Below are positions 43,701 to 52,509 of a stretch of 64,000 nucleotides of DNA, piece after piece (the first letter of the stretch is position 1; every line of letters begins with the position of its first letter). The notes below the pieces were generated by a model, which saw only the letters and a list, made by a program, of their open reading frames with translations, ran no database searches and was not told the DNA's origin. The translations under genes were made by a program, and so were the position numbers. The stretch is from Apostichopus japonicus (lineage: Eukaryota > Echinodermata > Holothuroidea > Aspidochirotida > Stichopodidae): positions 12,662,001 to 12,726,000 of the forward strand of contig NC_092562.1 in the NCBI RefSeq assembly GCF_037975245.1, read 5' to 3'.

Positions 43701-46183
43701 TAGGAGGCAGAGGGGCTGGTGGGGCTGCAGCCCCCCCCCAACCAAGATTTTTGGTGAAAATCCGGGCAATATGCTGAGAATTTTTCGGGCACCTACTGAA
43801 AGAAGAAAAATTTGCAGTTGTGTTTTTCAATTTTTTGTGTGGAAATTCGGGCAATATGCTGAGAATTTTTCGGGCACCTACTGAACGAAGAAAAATTTGC
43901 AAGTGTGTTTTCAATTTTTTTTTGTGAAAATGGGCAATATGCTGGGATTTTTTTGGGCACCTACTGAAAGAAGAGTAATTTGCAATGTGTTTTTCAATAG
44001 TTAAACTGATATTGTTATTATCATTATTATTGTAACAACTTCCCCAATAATTAAAACCAATATGGAAGGGTAATAACACGGAAAATGATTTTATGTTATT
44101 GGCATGTGATGTAATAAGCGATGAAAGCCTATATGATATGCACATTAACATGTTGAACGCGCGCGGAGCACGCGAAAAAGTTGGATATATTTTTCGGGCA
44201 AGTCGTTACAGCCCCCCCAAATCAAATTAGGCTCCTACGCCTATGCCCATGTTCTTCTTCTTTTTTGGGGGTGGTTCACATTCATTTCTGTGTGTTGGGG
44301 GCAGGTATTAGCTTTCTCCAGAAATGAATCCAACAGGAGAATTACTAATATAAATTATTGTCTTCTTAGTTTTACATAAATCATCAAAGTTATTGCAGTA
44401 ATTATGTCCATGCCACTTCACAATTAAGTGAACTGTAAGGTAACTGCAGTAGGTACAAGTCTCTGTGCAATGTGGTTCTGATTTGAATGATAGGAAAAAT
44501 GCAAAGCTCTACTTTCTTTATGACATTCTGTGTGAATAGAATTAATGGCAAGATGCACTGTCAATGATGGTTCAAAAAAATTAGTCTGAAGAGTACATTG
44601 AAATATTTCTTGTACATTAATTTGATATTCTTAAGTTGAAACTTCTATGCTGGAAATATTTCTTAAATCCTACAGTGCTATAGGCCTAGTTTCATTATTG
44701 TTTCCACATGTATCTGTACACTTGGTAATAATATGGTCCACTTACTGCTTAGCCTACAGTATGCTTTAGTAATAATACAAGCTTCCACTAAACCAACTGG
44801 GACAGGGGCTTATTCATGCAGCTACGTAAATGTAACACCTGATATGACAGAATAAAGTATGGAACATTAATCTTTGCTAAAAATTTAATAAGCCTACTGC
44901 AAGTTGCAACTCCTCATTTCACATTCACAGTACTGCACACAAGCTAACCCACAAACATAACACCGTGGTTAAAGCAAGGTAACGTCTGGTAAACAACTAA
45001 ATAGGCCTAGGCCTATCCTCTACATATCTAATAAATCCTTATTTAGTCTTTACACGCATGGTTTTGAAAGGATTTGGAAGGCGGAACTTTGCCATTGCCA
45101 CTAAACTAAACATCCAACAAACACCAACGGTTTGAGTTTTAATCACTTCTTTTTCATACACGAAAAAAGTTGGCCAAATCAAATTCTGCTAAATTTTAAA
45201 ATAAACAACCTAAGCTAAATTTTAAAATGACAACCTAAGCTAGGGTCTGACTAAACTAGGCCGGGTTCAGTAGATATATGATTTAGCAAAATGGTGATCA
45301 AATCGGTGAGTCGATTTATTAAAACATTGACCCAAATAACGATTGTGTCCCATTTCCCAGAAACCATTAACATACATGATCTTGGTGATACTACCTTAGC
45401 CAACGCAGCCTAGGTTTCCCGTGTAATTAGCCTAGGTTAATTTGGTAACGAATTGACGAAGATATCTTATATTGGCTAGTGTGGCACGCAACGTTGGAAC
45501 TGAAATAGGATAAACATTATGCGCACTTGTTTACGTGAGTCGAGGTTCTCGTAAAAATTAATCAACAAGGACGATACACGGCAACAACCGAAAACTGATC
45601 TTGATGATTATCATGGCCGATAGTGGGCCACCGATTTCGTTACCTTTCGTTTCAAAGGGCGCAACTTTTTTGACATTTGGGCAGCGTCTTTCGAGTTGAC
45701 CCTTGGAACAGCATAAACCCCTGATGCTGTTAAAACCAAGTGACCGGCATCAACTTCACGATGCAATGCTGCATCTAAACGGTTCTCTTTCAAGGTTGTC
45801 TCGGGATCATCCGTTTTTACAAACTTTTCAATCTCTTGGCGAGTAGCACCGCTGCCATCTCGGTTTTCCTCTTTCGAATCTGAGATGCGGCTGACAGCTT
45901 TTAGGATTGTACGAGTATCCGAATCCGAGTTCAAAATGTTACCACTCAGATGGCTTTTATTCCATTTAGAAGCATTCCTGTAACTAGTATTGCCCTTATA
46001 CACTACTTTGATAACATGTTGTGTTTCGACCATGCGTTCTAACTCGCGTTCAACATCTTTGAATGGAATTCCGAATCGACGGTTCACCATGTGGCAAATT
46101 CGCTCCGAATCTGGTCGCGCTTTCCGACGCCGCAAAGAGTCAATAACTTCTAAAATTAACGCAATATATTTTTCTCCTTCCAT
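28561..46183 (-). CDS. Winged-helix / double-PHD / SAM chromatin protein (KAT6-SAMD1-like)
   Basis: Predicted nuclear chromatin reader of 476 residues. Exons 46183-45644, 43018-42862, 41837-41725, 35187-35106, 34225-34130, 32793-32718, 30424-30220 and 28722-28561 join in frame. Residues 3-73 match the SAMD1/KAT6 winged helix that binds unmethylated CpG DNA ([30 protein letters not shown]). Residues ~105-165 resemble the second WH/H15 segment. Residues 205-305 form a complete double PHD finger: C205, C208, C226, C229, H234, C237, C255, C258, then C261, C264, C276, C279, H284, C287, C302, C305, with the [12 protein letters not shown] bridge of KAT6/DPF proteins. Residues 399-464 are a SAM domain ([20 protein letters not shown]) closest to human SAMD1. 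No MYST acetyltransferase is present. Human SAMD1 lacks PHD fingers, so this looks like an ancestral or lineage-specific domain union. Further exons inside the long introns cannot be excluded. Confidence 0.92.
29790..30195 (+). mobile_element. LINE (non-LTR retrotransposon) 3' fragment
   Basis: An open frame at 29828-30121 reads like the C-terminus of a non-LTR reverse transcriptase: [61 protein letters not shown]. It ends in stop, gctatataaatttt and (ATT)n. It is 5' truncated, antisense to the host gene, and its tail ends about 25 bp from the exon 7 donor. Confidence 0.85.
30220..30424 (-). CDS. WH-PHD-SAM gene exon 7
   Basis: 205 nt, acceptor ttccgacag, donor gtgagt. Polar linker, then the first half of [31 protein letters not shown]. 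Confidence 0.94.
31060..31680 (+). mobile_element. Decayed LINE 3' end
   Basis: [11 protein letters not shown] and, after a stop, [12 protein letters not shown] (31250-31360) match the WNSLP...FKxxLKxYL end of non-LTR reverse transcriptases. The 3' part ends gaaataaagtttttccaaatcaaatc, a CR1/L2-style tail. Frame broken. Confidence 0.6.
31710..31790 (+). mobile_element. tRNA-like Pol III relic
   Basis: B-box GGTTCGAATCC is exact and the A-box region is AGCTCAGTAG. GGCTGGA can pair with TCTAGCT as an acceptor stem, but the T-stem has two mismatches and the anticodon loop would be 8 nt. A SINE head or decayed tRNA is likelier than a working tRNA. Confidence 0.5.
31986..32324 (-). mobile_element. 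TTAA-flanked MITE, inverted copy
   Basis: Intron 6 of the WH-PHD-SAM gene. TTAA at 31982-31985 and 32325-32328. Shares the interior of the family ('gatcgatggtggtgtctaa', 'tcgctacaaaatgcagacag' on the minus strand). The plus-strand left terminus has lost about 7 bp. Confidence 0.85.
32718..32793 (-). CDS. WH-PHD-SAM gene exon 6
   Basis: 76 nt, acceptor ttattcttag, donor gtattg. Low-complexity linker [20 protein letters not shown]. Called on phase and splice sites between secure neighbours. Confidence 0.75.
33625..33965. repeat. ~37-bp minisatellite, about nine units
   Basis: Intron 5 of the WH-PHD-SAM gene. Units of the form 'gtggccatcctaggtg(a/t)aggaaagtggggatgctatt', some shortened by about 4 bp. 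Confidence 0.92.
34130..34225 (-). CDS. WH-PHD-SAM gene exon 5
   Basis: 96 nt, acceptor aatttcag, donor gtgact. Closes PHD2 (GKWVCSLC), then an acidic EKEEEEMD and a serine/proline linker. Confidence 0.92.
35106..35187 (-). CDS. WH-PHD-SAM gene exon 4
   Basis: 82 nt, acceptor tctttgcag, donor gtaata. PHD2 centre: [20 protein letters not shown]. Confidence 0.95.
37643..37950. mobile_element. hAT-like MITE with 14-bp TIRs
   Basis: CAGGGATGTGCCCA and TGGGCACATCCCTG bound 308 bp in intron 3. No clear target duplication (left flank tccttacc, right flank ctaacttt). Non-coding. Confidence 0.65.
40560..40690. repeat. 62-bp direct duplication
   Basis: 'ccttttctacataaa' through 'atatgacttctatggctata' occurs twice in succession in intron 3. 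Confidence 0.85.
41283..41432. repeat. C-rich 20-bp minisatellite
   Basis: About six perfect or near-perfect units of CTAATCCCCACATCCCTCCC in intron 3 of the WH-PHD-SAM gene. Confidence 0.95.
41725..41837 (-). CDS. WH-PHD-SAM gene exon 3
   Basis: 113 nt, acceptor tatcaccag, donor gtgagt. End of PHD1 and start of PHD2: [37 protein letters not shown]. The motif HPSC...WQCI(E/D)CKTC is as in KAT6A. Confidence 0.95.
42383..42733 (+). mobile_element. TTAA-flanked MITE, best-preserved copy
   Basis: 15-bp perfect TIR AGGCATTGAAGACTC at both ends of 351 bp, with TTAA at 42379-42382 and 42734-42737. TTAA duplication is typical of piggyBac and some other DNA transposons; the superfamily is not settled by these ends. 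Non-coding. Confidence 0.9.
42862..43018 (-). CDS. WH-PHD-SAM gene exon 2
   Basis: 157 nt, acceptor tcttcttcag, donor gtttcc. Start of PHD1: [20 protein letters not shown], then [10 protein letters not shown]. Confidence 0.93.
43693..44245. mobile_element. hAT-type MITE with 8-bp target duplication and internal repeats
   Basis: CATAGGCGTAGGAG / CTCCTACGCCTATG ends bound 553 bp. CCCATGTT is duplicated exactly at 43685-43692 and 44246-44253, the hAT signature. Inside are three tandem ~93-bp units ('gggcaatatgctgagaattttt', 'gggcacctactgaa.gaag'). Intron 1 of the WH-PHD-SAM gene. Confidence 0.92.
45644..46183 (-). CDS. WH-PHD-SAM gene exon 1
   Basis: 180 codons from ATG, donor AAG|gtaacg, phase 0. 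Encodes both winged-helix-like segments and a basic end (KKLRPLKRK), a possible nuclear localisation signal. Confidence 0.93.
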
Positions 46184-46934
46184 TCCAATAACTTTTAACC
46201 TATTTCCGCGTGATTTAAGAAAGAGCGAAGAAGATTAAAGTAGTAGCTATTCTTTAAACGCGCACAGTAGTTCTACAATAGTACAATAGTGGTTAGTTAC
46301 ATTTGTACACTGATGCTACACATAAGTTTGTGTAGCTTGTACTCGTAGTAGTAGTATTCAGTAACTGGATGCCCGCTTACAACAATGAACGACTATTGAA
46401 CCCACAATGCGCAAACTCAGAACAGGCCTGTCGGTGACGTCGGTGATTTGACTAACCTCAAGGAAGTGCACTGTATATGTTGCTAATCGATGAATTCAAA
46501 AGTATCGGTCAATCGGTCACCGAATTATGATAGCCAGTCCAACAGAAAGGCAAACGTATATCTAAGGCTCTCGTGCAAATTTTGATTTTGATTTGAAAGG
46601 ATAGATTGCTTTGTCTCTGTATCTCACCAATCATTTATACAACCTATTCACTGTGTAAATGTTAGCGTGCTGAAAGAGTGTAGCCTACTACCTTATTCGG
46701 TTGATACAAGCAGTTATCCTTGAATAACATGCGAGACCGAGAACTTCCTAATATATTTGGAGGTCAAGGTGTCATTGCAGTAGGGCTTTACAATATCAGC
46801 TATAGCTTACCACGACAAAGGAGAATCCCCTTTATGCGATCTTACTCGGGTCTCGTTATTAGGCGGTAACTGATAACTAAAGGACCCGGCCACTGATACA
46901 GTAGGCTACGTGCGCATGCCTAACTATCCGAAAG
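46184..46934. promoter_or_regulatory. Upstream region of WH-PHD-SAM gene
   Basis: About 750 bp with no coding signal. It is assumed to contain the promoter. No TATA box or clear CpG cluster could be assigned by eye. Confidence 0.3.
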
Positions 46935-47580
46935 CAGAGGCGTGCGCAAAGGGGAACACGGGACGGGGCCGTGATGGTCCCCGCTCCCATCGTCAGTCAG
47001 GGGAGTACGTGGGACATGGTTCAGTCGAGGGCGCGGGTTAAGAAGGAATTTTGTCTTGCATTCAGGCGGGGATCAAATAATACCACAAATATGGGTCTTA
47101 TGCACCATTTGATGTCTAAAGTTTGATTTATTTTCTGTTGGGCGTAATTGCCTCCCTCAAATAATCCATATCGAGACAAATGGAAGAGTAGGGGCGCAAC
47201 CACGCAATGGCGCAGCGTCCATACAGTCAAGAGGGCGGATGCCCCCCCCCCCTGACGGACTCAAATGGAGCGGCGCCCTTTTCAACTTTTGACCAATTCG
47301 CGATTATTGACTTTTTTGTTGCGCTCTCATCTACCTATATTTGTCACATTTTTGGGGTGTAATTTCCTGACAAAATGGCGATGATACCTATTTACTCTTC
47401 ATTTATCTGCAAATTAGCAAGGCTCGGAAATGGTTATTTCCGGCGATCTAAGTAGTATCTTTACTCAAAAAATGTCTGTACGCTCCGCGCCAACCTGAGG
47501 TGGCGCTCCGCTTAGATAGTGTCGAAAGCGCCCCTACACACCATTCTCGCCCCTGACCTATACCCCTAGCTCCGCCACTG
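46935..47580. mobile_element. Probable hAT-like non-autonomous element
   Basis: Imperfect ends CAGAGGCGTGCGCAAAGGGG and, reverse-complemented, CAGTGGCGGAGCTAGGGG. The interior at 47440-47525 matches the element at 21675-23003. No target duplication found, so boundaries are tentative. Confidence 0.55.
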
Positions 47581-47790
47581 CAACCATGTATATGTATGGT
47601 GAACTTGAACCCCTCACAAAATCAGGGGCTGATGCCCCACCTCATCCCTCTCCCCTCCACTGACAATTAAAATATTACACACACAAATCTACGTGCAGTA
47701 TATTTGCATATATGCCGTAAACATCATATACTGTAGCCTACAGTCAAAAATACTTTAAACTTGTTTTAAAAGTGACACATGTTTGCATCA

Positions 47791-48030
47791 TGTAAGCACC
47801 TGCTCAGTGGTTAACGCCTTCCTATCATAAGGTCCCCATTCCGCGTCACTCATGATCCAAGATTAATGTATGTCGTCCAGTTACAGAGTTGTTGACAATT
47901 CAAAATCATGGACGTTAGATATGAATCTAAGAGACTGACTTCGGTCAGCTTGCGGCTTTGATAAGCCAATGAGGCTTCTTCGCGAGTTCCAGCTGCTTGC
48001 AGGAGGATCTAAAAAAATATACATACATTT
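47791..48030 (+). mobile_element. tRNA-derived SINE, family 1, diverged copy
   Basis: Shares with 13467-13722 'agtggttaacgcc', 'gacttcggtcagcttgcg', 'cttcttcgcgagttccagc' and an 'atacatac' tail. The A-box is recognisable, the B-box eroded. Confidence 0.8.
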
Positions 48031-49072
48031 ATAAATATTCCCCTCCCCTTGGCAATTTTATTTTTAAGCCTTACCCTCTCCAATACAAAAGGGTGGATGC
48101 GCCCCTCGCGTATAGCACCTATAACAAGACATGAAAAGTCAACCAATGGAAGACATTAATTAAACCAAAAATTGGGACAATAATATGGTTTTGTCACGTC
48201 ACACCACTAAGGCTGGCTATGCACCTGTTTAGGCACCTATATAAATTTTAAATTACTTTCTTTCTTATAATTGCTATTATGATCATGATCATGGACCTCT
48301 GGTCTTTTCATAGTAATATTTCAAGAATCTACAAATTAGATGCATTCTATGTTATTCTAACTAACATTAACGTCGAAACAACGCTCTATATGTAACATGT
48401 TTCCGGCAGCAACAAGATTAATTAGTCCCTTAAAGTAAAACTTTTTGGAAAACATTTACCACAGTGACATCACAGATCACATACTGATGTACACTTATAG
48501 TATCATATATACTTTGACCAGGGGAGTACATTCGTTCAGCATTTTTCAAGAGGGGGGGGGGGGTGAGGGGCGGCGCGGCGCGGCACGGCACGTGGGTGTA
48601 GATCGAGCATTCGGGACCGACTAGCATTTTTGACACCGAATTCAGTGACTGACAGAGAAACGTTTCGAAAACTATACCAAAAAAAGCGGCAATTTTTTTT
48701 TATGATAATTAAAAGTGGACACTGTTATTAGTTCAGAGTATATACAAGGGCATAGGACAACGTTCACGGAAGCTGCAGCATTTATACAAAAAAAAAAGTA
48801 TACCATGTCAAAAGAGCATTTACCTCTAAAATTCTCGGTAGTGTATCGTAGAGCCTTAGTGTGGGTCTGGGGGGGGGGGGGCCCTAATGCAACATTTGAT
48901 AACCTCCTATTTTTAAGTTTGGCGGGCACGCACCGTAAATAGGAAATTGGTAGGCTTTGTATGTTTTGAGTGTTCACTCGAAGTGCCTCTATGCGTTGCC
49001 GGGGACGTTGACCATGTGAGCCCCTAGGGATTTGCCTCATCTGTTTACTGCAAATTTAGGAGGAGTTGTGAG
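48031..49072. other. Intergenic, no gene seen
   Basis: Contains G/C-rich 'ggcgcggcgcggcacggcacg' near 48570 and poly-G runs near 48551 and 48870. Confidence 0.4.
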
Positions 49073-49436
49073 CATAGGCGTAGGAGCCCAATTTGATTTA
49101 GGGGGGGGGGGGGGCTGTAACGACTTGCCCGAATAGAGAACCAAAATTTTTCGCGCTTTCAACATGTTAATGTACATATCATATAGGCATGCATCGATTA
49201 TTACATCGCATTCCAATTACATACAATCATTTGCCGTGTTATTACCTTTTTGGGGGAAGTCGTTACAATCAAAGTGATAATAATGATATAAATTTAACCA
49301 TTGAAAAACATATTGCAATTTATTTTTCTTTCAGTTGGTGCCCGAAAAATTCTCAGCATATTGCACGAATTTTCACCAAATTTATTTGATAGGGGGGCTG
49401 CAGCCCCCCCCCCCCCCCGCGCCTCTGACGCAAATG
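49073..49436. mobile_element. hAT-type MITE, inverted relative of 43693-44245
   Basis: Left end CATAGGCGTAGGAGCC; right end eroded. GTTGTGAG / GTTGTGAT flank it (7 of 8). The interior is the reverse complement of the other copy ('tgcccgaaaaattctcagca', 'cgcgctttcaacatgttaatg') with only one internal unit. Confidence 0.75.
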
Positions 49437-50465
49437 GTTGTGATAAATAGTTATGTTTCCAATTATGTGATATTGTTCAAAGGTTGCAATGAAACCTCGA
49501 CACTATGAATTACAAAGCATAGAAGATTTGGGAATGTCAACAAAAAAACAACATGTAACAAAATCAAAAAGATTTTTTTGTTTTTTTGTATTGTGGCTAA
49601 ACCATTGCTCCACAAAAAATGATAAATAATAACGCTTAACAATGAGTACTGCAAGTCGGTATTTTCAACTAAACAAGACAAAACTTGAAAAAAAATTGCT
49701 TTTCTACTTCAAATGAAGCTCTTCAATACCCAATGGCATGATAAATATTATACAGATATGGACTAGGTGAATCCGAATTCCCTTGGACTTTGAAAATAAA
49801 TTGCACAAATTAAACTTCTGTGAGAAACTTTCAGCTGCAGATTTAACATTATATACACTTTAACCTTATGTACCCCCTCTCCAAAGTTTCTCACTCCCTA
49901 TCCTCGAAATTATCACTGAATTAAATCCTTTTCACTCCAACCCCTTCCCCCTTTCCAGCCCAAAATATAATGGAATGTCTTTCCATAGATATGCAGTTTA
50001 TGTTATCACCATAACTTCAAGACTGTTTGGGTATTACCACTAATCTCTACTAATGCATAAAATAAAATAAATTTATTTTTTTCCTGGAAACTTCAGTTGG
50101 ATAATTAAAGACATGAAAATAAGTAGTCAAAAATGAGATATGGAAGAGCAAATTAAAAGTCAGCACTGCTCCTGGGTAGAACAGAATGGTATTTAGAAAT
50201 GTGATACATAACTGTGTTTGTAACTCTGGACCAAAATCAGAATTAAATTGCCACATGCAGAAGAAGAGTCATAAAATGACAGTCAGACAGACAGACTGAG
50301 GGAGTATACACAGAGAAAAAATATCATAGACAAGAAAAAGTCCATTACTGATTTAAGGAGTACTACAGAGAATGTGTAGAGGAGGATAATAATTCAATCC
50401 ATGATTAAGTTGACTATGAATTCAGAATTACATGCACTGACAGATTAGGCCTAAAATATATTTAT

Positions 50466-50772
50466 ATATCCCGATGCTGAGGCCGAGTGGGTAAAGGCGG
50501 TGGCTTTTGAAGCAGTGAGGCTTAGCAATCGGGAGGTTTGATTCCTGGGGGAGGGGGTGTCATAGTAAGGTGGGTTTTCATCAAAGAGCAATCTACAGTG
50601 TTCCCATCTGAAATGACTTTCTAACTTGAAAAGATTCCAAGTTTGAGTTAAATGTTGAATTGGAAGTCACCCAACATAAGTTGTAATACATAAGCCCTTG
50701 AGGGTTTTTCCCACATTGGTGGTCGCTTAAGCTTCGTAAAAATAACTGCCGATTATTATTATTATTATTTAC
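50466..50772 (+). mobile_element. tRNA-derived SINE, family 2
   Basis: Class II (Ser/Leu-type) tRNA-like head 'ggccgagtgggtaaaggcgg', weak B-box 'ggtttgattcc', unique body, and (ATT)n tail at about 50755-50770. About 305 bp. Confidence 0.75.
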
Positions 50773-51499
50773 AACAGAATCCTTTGGTCCATGGTCCATT
50801 TAGAAGTAAGGACAGAATCATTTGTTCTAAGATGGAGTAAGATCAGAATTATTTCTTGATCCCAAGAGATCTAGTCTTGTTTGGCTCCTCTCACCTACCT
50901 CCCCTCTCAGCTACTTGGTACTTTCCCTTTCCTATCAAACATTTCCTTCAGGCAAAGAGAATATCTGCACATAATTGACTTTCAATATATCACACGACAT
51001 AATGCATTAGAGTCACAGTAACAAAAAAAAGAAGGTTACTACTAAACAGCATTGCAAACATGGAATGAATGTAAAAAGACACCAACAATGCAGTACTCGA
51101 CACCAAAGATAGGAATGTGTTCTGATATTTCAATTTCTACTGTAAGCCCAAGTTGAATCTTCAATGTTATGAAATATAAACAACTCTCATTTTCATAAAC
51201 AAAAATAATAGTCTTGTTTCTGAAAAGAGATAGGATTTGAGTGACTCCAGTTTTGACTAGAAATAACAGTACCCTTGCTCGGCTGACTATCTTCCCCTCT
51301 TAAACAAGAATTTCAAATTTTGTTGTCGTTCATAATTACTTTTGAAATCAAAGCAAATTGATGTTTATATGTGAGTTGAATAAAATTTAACGTATAAAAA
51401 AGCTCAGCCCCTCCCAATATAAGTACAAAATGGATGTTTGCGTCCATATTTCAGTATGATGGCTACGATAATACATATTTTTTGTTTTTTTTCTTTTTT

Positions 51500-51780
51500 C
51501 AGTTTTGTCTTTTTTGTCATTACGTATATGATAATTCTTTAAGTTGTATAATGTTATCTTATGTAACGTAAGTACAGTTACATGGTTTATTTGTGTGTGC
51601 AACCTTTGTCTTACTGCATGCATTGTTTCATTATTTTTTTTCTTTTCTTATTGTCTTTGTACGGGGGGTCTGCTTCGTAAGAGCCTCAGCTTTCTCAGAC
51701 CTCCTCCACTTGTCACATACATTTTCTTCTATTATTGTGTAATATATTTTGAATGTGGAAACAAATAAATGAAATGAAAA
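51500..51780 (+). mobile_element. LINE 3' tail
   Basis: 'tgtacggggggtctgcttcg', 'gagcctcagctttctcagac' and 'gaatgtggaaacaaataaat' followed by 'gaaatgaaaa' look like a non-LTR retrotransposon 3' UTR with its short tail repeat. No coding remnant. Confidence 0.45.
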
Positions 51781-52077
51781 TATGTTTACATGCAAATAAT
51801 ATGAAAAAAACGTAGCATATTTATAAGACTTGATGATATGATGTCAGAGTTATGACATTATGACAATGAAAATGTATAAGCTTTGTTATCTTTGGTACAT
51901 GCGATGCCATCAGGCATGAATTTCTGAATTGTTCACAACAAAAATTTGATCATAATCCATTTTCTAAGTTTAGATATCAGTATGCTAGTTGTTACCAGCG
52001 TTTCTGACTCCTTTATGTCTCAGGTAATCAATGTACAAAATGCCTGTCATGTTCAAGGATTTCAGATCAACATCAGT

Positions 52078-52509
52078 TCACCAAAATTTGGTGCTAATGT
52101 TGTTATGATGAAGTATCACCATAATAAGACACAGGACAAAGGTGTAGGCTGTTACAATTGCACAGCCTACCATGGTGGTCACTGACAACGTATCCACATA
52201 TATGTTCACCAGACCCGTGAGCACATTCGCCAATAGAAAGTTGAGAAGTTGATTTCTGCTTATCGCCGCTACGATGAGAGGGTGGGGTGGACCGGAGGCG
52301 GTGTTGTGATTACTTTGATTCCTGTCCATATTCTTGTCTTGTAATCCACGCTCCCTTCTGGTCCTTCTCAACGGGCTTCTAGATGGGCCGTAGGGAAGTC
52401 TCGGGACCATTCCTGGACCTGCTTTTGCCAGTGTCCGATTTGAAGAGATGAATATTACGAACATTTCCAGTGACAAGAGAACGATGAGGCAACTCAGGAA
52501 GGACGTTAC
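52078..52509 (-). CDS. PIGW: PIGW exon 6, terminal
   Basis: 143 codons and TGA, acceptor aactttcag. [20 protein letters not shown], a long polar loop ([20 protein letters not shown]), [20 protein letters not shown], and the terminal ISTKFW. Confidence 0.95.
   Translation of the reverse strand, partial: VTSFLSCLIVLLSLEMFVIFISSNRTLAKAGPGMVPRLPYGPSRSPLRRTRRERGLQDKNMDRNQSNHNTASGPPHPLIVAAISRNQLLNFLLANVLTGLVNIYVDTLSVTTMVGCAIVTAYTFVLCLIMVILHHNNISTKFW

Noticed and set aside
43672-44151. 159-codon minus-strand frame with repeated IARIFTKN / FSRCPK blocks
   Set aside because: Translation of the ~93-bp internal repeats of a hAT-type MITE.
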